Of a stretch of DNA of 64,000 bases, positions 1-10,522 are shown in pieces. The first letter of the stretch is position 1. Each line of letters starts with the position of its first letter. The translations under genes were made by a program, and so were the position numbers. Below the pieces are notes generated by a model that was given only the letters and a program-made list of their open reading frames with translations, was not told the DNA's origin and did no database searches. The stretch is taken from positions 134,013 to 198,012 of the forward strand of contig CAJJDP010000133.1 of assembly GCA_905182995.1 (NCBI GenBank), read 5' to 3'. The DNA comes from Paramecium octaurelia. Taxonomy: Eukaryota > Ciliophora > Oligohymenophorea > Peniculida > Parameciidae.

Positions 1-1
1 T

Positions 2-427
2 ATCATAAAGGAATTGGAAATGAAGGAATAGACCACTTTATATTAGATTTACTTTTACATTCTCATGCAGATAGCATTTACTCAATACGGAACATATGTA
101 GTTTGGGGTTGGGATGTGATGGAGCCTGTGACATTTATGCTGGGAGTCACTGACATGATAATAGCCTATTAGTTTTGGATGAAAACGACTAAGGCCTATA
201 CATTTGGAAATGTTTTATAGAATGCTGTGAATAAACATTTGAGTAAAAGACTGGCTGAATAATTTAATTATGCAGATGAATTGAACGATGTTAACAGAAT
301 GATAGAATATTTGAAATTTAAGTAGATGGTTTACAGCAGTGATATTTACGAGGTGATAAGTGTTATAGAGGGGGCCATCGAGGAGAAATAAGCAAAGTTA
401 TAGGCATAAGAGGAGGAAGAGGAATGA
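2..427 (+). CDS. MCU: Mitochondrial calcium uniporter pore subunit (MCU), 5'-truncated by the window edge
   Basis: C-terminal part of the Ca2+ channel of the inner mitochondrial membrane. Frame 2 is open from the first base to TGA 425-427. It shows the MCU signature WDVMEPVTF: the acidic D and E of the family's WDxxEP selectivity filter, between two transmembrane helices (TYVVWGW... and FMLGVTDMIIAYQFW). It is followed by the charged coiled-coil C-terminal helix (EYLKFKQMVYSS..., ending in a Glu run). Glutamines in this stretch are written TAG/TAA. The N-terminal domain and mitochondrial presequence lie upstream of the window. No intron is needed in the visible part. The next gene starts 55 bp downstream on the same strand. 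The pore motif makes the family assignment firm; regulatory partners (MICU, EMRE) cannot be judged. Confidence 0.9.
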
Positions 428-482
428 TTGAGATCAATATTCTATTATTCAATGTATCAATATATAAATAATAATTAAATTA

Positions 483-1664
483 ATGGTTGAAGCACCTACA
501 CTGTTTTCGAATCCAATTAAGACATTATATCTGTTTTCGATAGTCCTATTTAATTATGCAAAAGATACAGTGTAATATTTAAGTAAATTTTGGCACATCA
601 TTGGATTTTTGACTTTGGTTGTGATAGCTCCTAGATTTGTGGAAGGAGAACACTCAGGAGTATGAATATGAATATTGTTTAGTTGGTGAGACAGGCTGAT
701 GAAATTGCGTATTTTATGTTATATTGGCTGGTATTGGGAATTATGTCATCTGTGGGTTTGGGAACTGGTCTGCACACATTTGTGTTGTACTTGGGTCCTC
801 ACATTGCTAAGACAACAATTCAGGCTTATGAATGCAATGCATTGCCTTTGTTTGTGCCATCTAAATATGCGACTTAATATGTGGAATGTCCAAAGGAGTC
901 AACTGGCATAACTATGTTTGACATTATGAGGTAGGTGTATTTTGAGACAGTTCTTTTTGGAATTGGTACAGCAATAGGCGAATTACCACCATATTTTGTT
1001 GCCAGAGCAGCTGCATTGGCCAATAAGAAATTGGAAGAGTTAGATGAAGTTTTGGAGAAGAAGGATGAAAGTAAGATTATCTCTATACATTTTAGATTCC
1101 TTTATGCATAGAATGAAATTGCTTATTTACAATAAATTATAGAAGAATGCATTCCTTACTGTGATGTTATGTGCTTCAATTCCAAATCCCTTATTTGATT
1201 TGGCAGGGATCACGTGTGGTCACTTTCTGATTTCCTTTTGGACTTTCTTCGGAGCAACCGTCTTGGGAAAGGCCTTTATAAAAATGCACATTCAGGTATT
1301 TATATAAATTGAGATATTCTCCTTTTAGTTGCCAATGACTGTGTTTGTCTTCTCTTAGGAACCAGTCAAAGCGTTACTCAGCTTGATCCAAAAATATATT
1401 CCCTTTATATATTAATTTTTAAGTGATTTGCTAGATAAGTAGAGATAACAATTAAGAGATCCTTCTCTTTTCAAAGAAGGAACCAAACCGTTGTTGGCTT
1501 AATTGTGGGATTATTTCATCGTTCTTATGATAGGCTTCTTTATGATTTCTATTGTGAATAGTTTGGTAGCTCAATATGTGACTGAACAAGAGTAGGAGAA
1601 AAAGAAGAAAAAGAAAGATCCTTCTGAAGATCGCAAGGCCAATAAGAAAGTAAAAAGCTCTTGA
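483..1664 (+). CDS. VMP1: Vacuole membrane protein 1 (VMP1) homologue
   Basis: ER multipass lipid scramblase of the VMP1/TMEM41/DedA superfamily, known for roles in autophagosome formation and ER-organelle contacts. Four exons join cleanly into 366 aa (human about 406): introns 660-682 (23 nt), 1071-1095 (25 nt) and 1296-1328 (33 nt), all GT..AG. Diagnostic family blocks are [32 protein letters not shown], and [19 protein letters not shown] followed by FWTFFGAT. The C-terminus is a final hydrophobic helix plus a Lys-rich tail. The start is the first ATG after the MCU stop and gives a plausible N-terminus (MVEAPTLF). It is tandem with MCU. Identity is secure because the long conserved blocks cross two splice junctions in frame. 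Confidence 0.95.
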
Positions 1665-1719
1665 AAATGACTATTAAAAGCAAAAGTAAAATTTAGATTT
1701 ATCAATTATTATTTTTTTA

Positions 1720-3197
1720 ATGAACAAGAATTCCCCATCACCTAGTTCACCAACCCCCGTGATTTTGGTGTTGGTCACCAATAAATAGGGGAAAGTGCTT
1801 GAACATAGTCAGTTTTTCAGAACCTTCTCTGTCTTCGGATAAGTTAAAAAGGTATTTATAGTTTCTCATTGATTTAAGATTCTAATATTCGAAAGAAAAA
1901 TCATCTGGAAAGTATTCATCGAATACGAAACAGCCCAATAGGCTCAATAAGCACTTATCTTAGATGGTACTCTCTTCGATTACTAACTGAAAATGAGAGT
2001 ACACCTTAGCTAACGAGATTCCCTTGTGTTTTAGAATAACAACAATTGCGGCGTAGGTATAACTTTATTTAAACATCGAAGATTACACTACTCTTCAATC
2101 TAAATAGTAATTTTTCCAACAACTGAAGGAAGATTCAAATTCCCTCAATTAATAACTACAACAGAACCTTGATATTTTGAATCAATGTATTACTCAGCTC
2201 AACCAGACTACTGATTTAAAAGAACAAATTTCCCTAATCCAGTAGATCCAAGAGTATCGCAATCAAACCCAACAGCTGACCGTCCTGTATTAACAACAAC
2301 TACGCAATTACGCTTCCGTGCTCCAACGAGAAGGCAAGAAATAAAAATAGATCATATCTTCAACTACAACTCCCTCTCCATCCCCTTTTCAGCACTCCAC
2401 CGTAGACTCCATAAGGCAAAAAATCCTTGAGGAATCATCTGAAGACGACAAAGAGGAGTTCTCAGACGGAGAAAGCATCTCCTCTGAATAGTCGCCCAAG
2501 TCTTAAAAATCTGTCCATTCCGAAGATAACTACAATGAAGTCTTTTGTAATGAGTCCAGCAATCCGTTTTCTTGTGGAGCCAGTCCTTTCACTCCACATC
2601 CTCAAACATAAAGCAGTCCCTTTTTAATGACTCCCACTCCTCTACCAACGTATTTGGTAGTGCAGCATCCCAATACTAATCTACGAGTGGTGTACAACAT
2701 CTTTAGTACAGTCACAAGAGTAGATGCCATCTATCAAAGCCATTATGGAGCCTTCCTCCTATTGGCCTCCAAAGAAGAAGCAAATCGAGTCAAAAACTTA
2801 CTTAACAAAGGCCTTCTTTTGGGAATGCCTATGACTTTGATGATCTCAGAAAAACTTCCCCAGGATGCTCGTTAAGTAGCCCTACCCCCCAATGAGAGAA
2901 AAGCAATCATAACTCAACAATTGTCGAACGCAATCTAAATTACAGGTCTTACTGGTGTCACCATAGAGTAGATGTATTAATACTTTGGATGTATGACGCC
3001 TATCTAGAACATGAAGTACTATATTTTATAATTCATAGATTCATTAATCAAAGCTCTTGCAAAATACTCTATTCTGATGTAGGATGCAGTCTTAGTGTCT
3101 TAGGACATTTCCAAGATGCCAAGATCAATGGAAGGTATCATATTCATATATTCCCTTAGATCTGTGTAACTTTCATTCACAGCTTTCTGATTAATGA
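1720..3197 (+). CDS. RRM-type RNA-binding protein, PTB/hnRNP-L-like
   Basis: Predicted nuclear RNA-binding protein, 466 aa after removing introns 1852-1878, 2057-2081 and 3135-3159 (27, 25, 25 nt). Residues about 10-85 form an RRM of the PTB type: PVILVLVTNK as the RNP2-like strand, then FFRTFSVFGQVKKILIF and a second strand with FIEYETAQQAQQAL. A Gln-rich coiled middle follows, then an acidic Ser/Glu linker, then a second RRM-like module starting TYLVVQHPNTNLRVVYNIF with YGAFLLLASKEEA. The first RRM lacks canonical aromatic RNP1 residues, as in PTB and hnRNP-L. The last intron is supported because reading through it changes frame, while splicing leads to a TGA 12 codons later. The precise splicing target or role is not visible. 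Confidence 0.75.
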
Positions 3198-3242
3198 GAA
3201 TGAATGAATTTTATTAATATTATGTACCATCATTATAAGTTA

Positions 3243-4200
3243 TCATATCTTTTCTATCTTATAATAAAATATAAGAGAATAATATTTCTAACCACAGTAT
3301 AAATTTTCAAATATATTACTCTATTATAATCCACCAAAACCAACATATCTGTCACTTGGATCAATTCCAAAATAATACTAATGAACAGAAAAGTAGTTTA
3401 TTCCTTGTAAATTCCATATCTTAGAGTTCCAACCTAATTTAAAAAAATCAACAATATTCTTTAATCTTTAACATTCTGTTTCAAGCCTTCGCTAATCAGA
3501 TCCAGAGTATTTTTTTTTAGAAATTTAATAACAATCAAGGCATACGAATGTTATAAAATTTACTATGAATCTATCTCTCTTGGTCTTCAACCTTCAGAGT
3601 GTCTAAAAGTCTATAAATAATAATATATTCAATTAAGCTAAAGATAACGAAAAGCAAAATAAAATTTAATATCAATCTCGGGAATTACTCATTTCATTCG
3701 AATTTCTCCCTAATTATACAAGAACCGTAGTATATCTTTTTTAAGATTTTTGAAATCTTCTATTTATTTTTTATACTTATTACAAACAATTCAAAAATTG
3801 AGTACTTTTGATTTAGATCAGGAAATTTTATAAACAACAGTTGTTTCTGAGAATAATTCTGTGATCGTCAATACGGATGGGGCATCTGCATTTTAATGTT
3901 TTCATTGATAATTACCATCTTTTTGCCTCAATATTGTAAAAGCAAGAAATATATGAATGATAAGAAATTCAGAATTTTAAATATTTTTCTCCTAATTCAA
4001 TTTATTTATAAATTCAATTATAAAAAGCCTAAACTAATGTTAACATCCTTAAGATAGCAATCAAAAGTTACTAATATTAATTAACTTAATGTTTGGAGAG
4101 GAAACAATATCAATAATGGTCAAACTATATTATAATTAGCTTTCCTTAATGGAATTAACTAAAGGTTTGAGTCTTGTTAAATACAATAATAAAAGTAAGT
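3243..4200 (-). other. Coding-like minus-strand block, gene structure unresolved (possible small gene or remnant)
   Basis: On the minus strand a clear open stretch ends at TGA (3243-3245). Its last about 100 codons look coding (for example LKNIVDFFKLGWN, then YYFGIDPSDRYVGFGG). Upstream (about 3700-3900) there are further coding-like pieces in two competing frames. I could not connect them with convincing introns: an in-frame TGA near 3590 must be removed, and the best candidate intron there is only 21 nt. The YY.GID....VGF pattern faintly recalls the C-terminal end of eukaryotic aspartyl proteases, but no DTG/DSG catalytic motif was found. It may be a real intron-rich gene or a decaying copy. 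The 5' boundary is approximate. Confidence 0.35.
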
Positions 4201-4248
4201 ATAAAATGAGAAATAATTAATAAATTTAAAATATTTATAGTTTATGAA

Positions 4249-5134
4249 TCATTTTTTTTTTGGGTTTTTTAAATCTTCGGCTAATTTAATGAAATGCTCA
4301 TCCTACTCCTTGATTTTTTAATCAAACACTTATTACAATTCTTCTAATCTCTTTTTAAGCACTCTATCTATTCTTTCTTATTTTTCCTTTTATTGCTATT
4401 ATTCTAACATTTCCCTTTTCTTTTTTTCTGGAATCTAGTATATTGAATTGCCGCTCATTAATTATTCCATCATTTCTGGATCAATCTGATCATTGTATTA
4501 TTCTGCTTCTTATCTCAACTTCTCCAACTCTAAATCCTTCACATCCTTTTTAATTTAATGTTTCTGATATGTTGTAACCACAATATCGACCCAAGGAGTG
4601 AATGTGAAAAAGTAAGCTCTATAAAATCTAAAAAATGTAGATAGAAAATGCAATGAAATCTCTTTCAAGTTCTCCAAACTAAATATATAAACACTATGAG
4701 GTGGTCTGAATTTAATAAAATCAATAACAACCTATATAACGAATGTCGAACTATTATTTGTCTGAATTCTTCAAATGATTTTTCTCTATTCCACCTTTTT
4801 TCCCATGAAATATTGAATAAATGCACGCTCAATTCCAATAAACAAGTCGCTCTCTGAAATATATACTTTTTTTCAATCACAAAATTAAGTTAGTTCAAAA
4901 AATATTGAATGAAAATACTTAAAAGCTAAGGATCTTTTAAATTTAATCTAATTCTTTCTTACCTAAGTCTTAATATAACTTGTAACTTTCAGGATAGCAT
5001 CTCTAAATGATATTTGCTATCCTCTCTTTATTTTAATATTATTCCTTCATCTCCTCGAGAACGATGGAATCTATGATCTTGTTACCAAAGAATCGTTTCG
5101 ATAGTATTCTCATTTCTTAAGGGGAAGTTATCAT
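4249..5134 (-). CDS. Unrecognised protein with charged coiled-coil C-terminus
   Basis: Minus-strand gene of about 265 aa with at least three short introns. It begins MITSPQEMRILSKRFF. The middle is rich in aromatic residues (IKFRPPHSVYIFSLENL, then FRFYRAYFFTFTPWVD). The last about 100 residues are a Glu/Lys/Gln coiled coil ending DLKNPKKK before TGA 4249-4251. One inferred intron begins GTGG (near 4790), and the phase of the junction near 4870 could not be balanced, so an exon edge there is uncertain. I do not recognise the family; the aromatic middle plus basic/acidic coil resembles a peripheral membrane or scaffold protein, but that is a guess. It is the outermost of three unrecognised minus-strand genes. 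Confidence 0.6.
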
Positions 5135-5287
5135 TTAATTTATATTATCAAAAATAAAAAAATGAATATTTTTCGAAATGTGATTAGTAAAAGGATTAAA
5201 TAATAAGGTGTAATGAAATTTCATTCATTTTAGAATTTGATTGCCTTTCAAGTTGAAAATTAAGAAAATAAATACATAAAAATGCAA

Positions 5288-5925
5288 TCAGACAAAGAAT
5301 TCTCCAATTTGATTTGCTGTGAATTTAAATCTTTCGGAAGTTTTTAGACAAACAAACTCATATTCTGTTACAAGAGTCTTGAAATTGCATTGTTAACACA
5401 ATAACGTTAACTCATCTTAATAAATGAAATCTTATTTGCAATTGTGAAACCAGATATGATCATTACAACATATAGGACATTTGCTTTAAAATTTGTTATT
5501 TTTGATCAAATTTTGTTTCTATGATTTTTCCTGATTAATTTCTTAAAGAGCTGGTAAATAATCACTGCTTTTATGTGGCAAGTGCTTCCTAAATCTTAAG
5601 TTTAATTTACTATGCTAATTTCTTCTAATTATTTAGTTTATCTAAGAAAATGAAATTAATCCTCTGAATTTGCATTGTTCTTAAAATAAGGAGTATTAGG
5701 CATTTCAAGACTGTGTTTTAAGTGATTTGATTCACTTAATGACTTTTGTTAAGGAGAATTCTTTTCATGTTTCAAGTACATTTCTAAAATTTCCTAAATT
5801 TCTCCACTTAATTCTTAAAATTCATCTTATTTTGGCTATTCTTAATATAAATTGTTTATAGTCTGTATTTTTTGTTCACCTTTCTATTTCTGACGATTCT
5901 AACCCCCAGAACAGCAAATGCCCAT
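5288..5925 (-). CDS. Small Cys-rich protein with predicted N-myristoylation/palmitoylation site
   Basis: About 200 aa. The N-terminus is MGICCSGGQNRQK: Gly2 for myristoylation and adjacent Cys4-Cys5 as likely palmitoylation sites, an arrangement typical of lipid-anchored peripheral proteins. A Ser/Gln/Glu-rich linker follows. Near the C-terminus sits a putative metal-binding knuckle, CPICCNDH...CK...LCQQC, with paired Cys spaced like a treble-clef or RING half-site. It ends GEFFV and TGA 5288-5290. One intron of about 26 nt (gtaaat...ggaag) is inferred near 5600 because it removes a frame conflict. Function unknown. The upstream neighbour on the same strand also starts MG.C. Confidence 0.6.
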
Positions 5926-6392
5926 TTAGAATTAAAATAATATTTATTTCCAATCAACTGTTAATTAATTTTATTTCGATTGTCGACTTCTTTAATTAAA
6001 TTGAATATTCAAACTACTAAACCTAATATATTTGAGGAAATTTATTTTTTTAAGATTATAATTTAATATATATTTAGAAATATCAAATTCATTGTTTCAA
6101 AACTAGATGATTTTGTTGCTAACTTTTTCATTTTGATATGAATTAACCTTGTTTTTATTGATAATCAATTAAAAGTCCTTTCTTTTGGGTTATTTGCTCT
6201 GAATCATTCATATTAATAAACTATTTGTAACATTTTGCTTTTTTTAAATACATATTTGCTTTGATAATAATATTATATTAGAAAATTACATGATAATTTT
6301 GAAGCTTTCTCAAATAATCTGTTCTAGAAAAATTAGAAAAAAGACTATGAGAAGATTTTGAATATATCTTTACATATATATTGCATATTTAA
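5926..6392. other. Gene-poor AT-rich spacer
   Basis: About 470 bp between two minus-strand genes with no frame that reads as protein on either strand. It holds poly-T and TA-rich runs but no convincing repeat, RNA gene or promoter motif. Its length is above average for this window. It could contain the 5' region of the small Cys-rich gene or a non-coding RNA, but nothing in the sequence decides this. Confidence 0.4.
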
Positions 6393-8637
6393 TCATTTCA
6401 TCTATAAGAAATCTGAATTGTCAATAATTTAAGTTAATTCACCTATTTCATCTGTTTTTGGTATCAATCTGAGAATTTTGGTTGGCTATTAATATTTCCT
6501 GGATTCGTTCAAATTTGCACCCTCAAAATCCCAAATTTTGGCTTTTCTCTGCTCATAGACAATCAAACAATCATCATCTTTGCATTGTTCCTTTATCTTC
6601 TGAGTCAATCCCTGCAATTATGGATTGTCTCGAATAGATTTCTTAAATTGTTAATATTATTTCAAATAGTTTCTAAATAAAAATGATATTTTACATAGTT
6701 TCCTTCTCTTAGATTTAATTTTTGCTTTGTAGGTCATTCAAAATCTAAGAAATTTTAGGAATAATCCTTCTACTTGAATCAATAACTCGAACTTGATTAT
6801 CCAAATCAACTAGCATACAATCTCTCTTTTCCAAACACATACCGTACATTTTACTTAGAATAGCACTAAATGAAATTGATCCGATTTTGTCCTCAACTGG
6901 GAACCATGTTTCAATGATGCCTTACAAAGCATCCTCATGTAATTTATGTTTCTCCATGTAGGCTTAGAATAGTTTGGTCCAGGACTCCGCTCTAATATGT
7001 CCTAATACAGCAATTTGTAACTTGATAAACTATGCTTTTTTAAACTTGATTAGGTTCTTCAACATATCCAAAGTGTCATCATTTTCATAATCTATCAATA
7101 AAATGAATAATATTTGATCTTATTTTCTCGTAATTTCTTCATTTCCCAAACTCTTTGAAACTGACATCTCCTCATATGGAGGCTTTCGTTTTTCTGCATA
7201 TGGAATTTTGCCATATTATTGATTAAGCACTTTTTCAACAGTTGGGATATTATTGAAAAATTAATAAATCATCTTGTTAACTCTTTATAGCACAGGGTCT
7301 TGTGAATTCTAAACTTCGCTTAGGATGCTATCTCTAGCATGTATCCATTGCTTGACTTAAGAGATATATTGTGTAGATTTATAATAAGGAGTGAGTGTAG
7401 CCATTTCCCAATTCGGAATCTGGATCAAACTATTTTCATAATTGATAGATATTTTAATCTGCTTTTCCAGAGAAGCTTCGATATTGAGGTTGTTTTCTCT
7501 AATTTTTTAAGTTAGTGTTTTCTTTAAAATCTAAATGTCCCAAACTATAGGATTCTATTTAAGAGGTTTGATGAAACTCTCAGTTACCTATAGTGATTTA
7601 GGTGAACATGCCACTTACATGATCGGCTTCTCATAAATAACTTGCTTACCTTCCTTACCATAGATGGTCTTTTTATTTATAGTGACTTCCAATCCTCTGG
7701 TAAACTTTTGTTGTTGTTGCTATTGCAAAATAAATCTTTTGAATTCCAGATACTATTGCTTGCTTATAGTGCTTAGTAAATTTATTTCCTTGACTCCTAC
7801 ATATTTTTTGACTCCAGAATTTATAAGCTTGGTCACTTCTAAAGCCACTTCATCAGAATCTGCTGAGATGTCCCACTCCAGTGTATATCTTTTCCAAATC
7901 AAATTCTAACCATAAAACAAAAGAGCACTTGCTAGATGGCCTTCCTCAATATCGTTGGTTTGTTCCTAATAAAAGATATCGAATATGTGATTTTCAGGTT
8001 CCTCTGCAAGAACATAGATGTGTTCATGTTGTTGCCATCCGGGATTGGATCTCACTAATTCCTCATACACTGATTGCTATTCTTCATTGCCTCTGGTTAA
8101 GCCTATCAATTGAAACTCAACATTTTTGAAGGACTCAACCAATTCAATTGCATGTTAGAAATTGACCATCTATTCACCTTAGCCCCAAGATTTAATCAGT
8201 GTATAAGTGTTCTCCTTCAGCACCAATGTTTAGGATTCTCCCTTTAGTAGCATGTGGAATTTTATGGAAGGAAATTTATCTCCTAATTCCAAACCACATT
8301 TGAATTTCATTTACTATTCGATCTTGCATTTATCTTATTTATTTGCAAGAGCTTTCAACTATTCCAACCCTTTGTTAACTTCGTGTAGTTATTATAAGTT
8401 AATTGGTTTGACTGTCCCTTGAGTGTTGATCAATTTATTTGCATCGACTCTTCCAATCCTGAAGGCAGCATCCTAAATATATGAATATGAAGTCTTCTTG
8501 ATCACTTGGAAAGTTTCAAACTCATTGAGCAGATTACAAATATTGCGTATTGACTCACTGCGAATACCAGGCTATTCTATATCGCCTGAATTGATTTCGG
8601 GTGATGGTTATTGAGAACAAGATTTACAATTGCCCAT
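6393..8637 (-). CDS. Large unrecognised protein, predicted N-myristoylated (MGNCKSC)
   Basis: About 730 aa. It begins MGNCKSCSQ (Gly2 plus Cys4 and Cys7: myristoyl/palmitoyl anchor signal). Most of the gene (about 6700-8637) is a single uninterrupted exon. Two short introns near the 3' end (gtaaaa...atttag near 6680, gtgaat...aattcag near 6430) are needed to reach TGA 6393-6395. The protein is a mixed alpha/beta type with no family I can name. A middle block with IYGKEGKQVIYEKP and a later block IETWFPVEDKIGSISF look folded, and a Gln run sits near residue 300. It starts only 10 bp from the oppositely oriented dynein light intermediate chain gene. Probably a Paramecium-lineage membrane-associated protein; function not assignable by reading. 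Confidence 0.7.
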
Positions 8638-8647
8638 ATTAAAATTA
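8638..8647. promoter_or_regulatory. 10-bp gap between two divergent start codons
   Basis: The minus-strand MGNCKSC gene and dynein light intermediate chain have start codons only 10 bp apart. Their promoters and 5' leaders must therefore overlap within each other's coding sequence, or one start is annotated too far upstream. For dynein the next in-frame ATG lies beyond the P-loop, so ATG 8648 is well supported. No TATA-like element can be assigned in this AT-rich setting. Confidence 0.5.
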
Positions 8648-10087
8648 ATGAGTAAAAAAGAGAATGTTTGGAATTAACTATTATTTGAGAAAAGTAGATA
8701 AGGAGGTTTCATAAATAAGAATTTGGTAATTTTAGGCAGAAAATGTAGTGGAAAAAGAAGTTTGCTAGATTCTTTAGCTGAAATAACGAAGACTCACAAA
8801 AGTAAATTGATTAATAGTATTTTCTAGATGCTATTCGGTAAAAAGGTATTACTCCAATAGTGGATTATGCCTTCTTAAATTTGATAGACCTTCGCGACCC
8901 TGATTACAACACGAATGCTCGTCTGAATGTGTATATTTTAGAAGAAGAGGGGCAGAAGTATTTGTTACCTCAGATTTTGAATCACAAAAATATCAAGAAT
9001 ACATTTGTTGTAATAGCTCTGGACATGCAAGAGCCTTGGACCTTCATGGAAGACCTGGATAGATGGATTAGTGTGTTGTAGGACATGATGGCTGATCTGC
9101 GATTGAGTCTGAACGAATTGGAAGAGATGAAAGCGAATGGTAAAATGAGTGTGATATATAATTCAAGTGATGCAATATATGTCATAAATGGATGGAGGTT
9201 AGGTGCATGAAGGTTTGTTGAAGACAAATTTGGGAATACCTTTGATGGTGATGGTGAATAAATCGGACATCTTGGAGAGAGATGATAAAGGGAAGGATTG
9301 GGATTAGAAGGCAGAAATCATTTAATTTTGTTTACGTTAATTTTGTGTGAATTGTAAGAGTTAACATACTTATAATAAGATGGTGCAACTTTGCTTTTCA
9401 CTTCTGTGAAGCAGAAGATCAACATCAAGGTAATGTACGAGTATGTATTGCATCGTCTGTATAACATGCCATTTGAAACATCACAACACAAAAACTTATC
9501 AGATTTCGAAAGTCTCTTCATCCCCCTGGGTCAAGATGACATAAACATCATCAAGAGCACTTTCACTAAACTGGCCAACAGTGTCATCAAATACGAAGAG
9601 AGTGTGCCTGTCGTGCAGTTGAAAAAAGTAAACGCTCTCCCTCAATATCATAATAGAATTAAGTGAAAGAGGAACTGACAGTTGAGGATGACCAGGAATT
9701 CTTCACCAAATTAAAGGAGAAGTCGTCTTAAGCACCCGCAACCAGACCCATTCTACCAATTCAAAGGTCGGTGGAATAGCAGCCAGCACAATAACAACCA
9801 CCTCCTCCTACTACTGAGTAGCAGCCAGTATCTGCCCGAGGCTCTCAACAGAGTAAAGAATTAAGAGAATTCTATGACAAAATTCTGACTGGCAGAAATG
9901 ATGTATTTGAGTATTTGAAATTTAGTCTCAAATTGATCAGATTCAACAGGCTCATTAACAATTGCAAGATAGAATGAAGTAACGAACAGTCACGGAAGTT
10001 CAAACCACAACAACAGCTGCCAGATTGGCTCCTTTGTTCAATTAATAAGATTAATAGAAATTGTAGAGGATTTTGCCTAAAAAGTGA
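8648..10087 (+). CDS. Cytoplasmic dynein light intermediate chain
   Basis: Subunit of cytoplasmic/IFT dynein that links the heavy chain to cargo adaptors. Six exons (introns 8802-8827, 9140-9167, 9354-9379, 9628-9656, 9903-9925) keep frame to TGA 10085-10087, giving about 435 aa. The Ras-like domain begins NLVILGRKCSGKRSL, a P-loop variant (GRKCSGKR). It is followed by family blocks FVVIALDMQEPWTF, TNLGIPLMVMVNKSDIL and the strand LLFTSVKQ. The C-terminal part is Pro/Gln-rich then coiled, like the adaptor-binding tail of DYNC1LI. Whether this is the retrograde-IFT form (D1bLIC/DYNC2LI1) or the cytoplasmic form is not certain; overall similarity looks closer to DYNC1LI. ATG 8648 is the only in-frame start before the P-loop. 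Confidence 0.9.
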
Positions 10088-10177
10088 TTTCATCCCCATA
10101 TTCTATAAACCTAAATAATACCATACAGTTCAGATGTTAATATATGCTCTTAAATTCTTCAATCTTATTATTTTAAA

Positions 10178-10462
10178 ATGTCCGATAGTGAGATCTCTTT
10201 CAACTTCGATGACGATGTTATTGAGTTAGATAGATTCCAATAGAATAAACCAAATTCTTCATTTTCAAAGAGTGACAAAAAGAACAACAAAGAAAAACTT
10301 AAACTGATGTAAACTTCAATCCAATCCTAAAATAACATCAAGCAACAAATGACCAAGGACCTCCTGTTTCTTTTGAAATTCGAATAACACATGCTTAGTT
10401 CTATCAACAGTCTCCATCAGAGGATCATGAGATCTCTAGAAAGTGAAATAGGTGGCACTTGA
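10178..10462 (+). CDS. Hypothetical 94-aa acidic/Lys-rich protein
   Basis: Single-exon frame starting MSDSEISFNFDDDV, with an acidic N-terminus, a Lys/Asn-rich middle and a helical C-terminus (QHMLSSINSLHQRIMRSLE) before TGA 10460-10462. The six Gln codons written TAA/TAG and absence of TGA fit a real short gene. It sits 90 bp after the dynein light intermediate chain stop and 60 bp before the next start. No family recognised. Confidence 0.5.
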
Positions 10463-10522
10463 ATAATTAATTTGTTTAGTAGCATAAAATGATTATATTA
10501 TTTCAACATTCTTATAAAAAAT

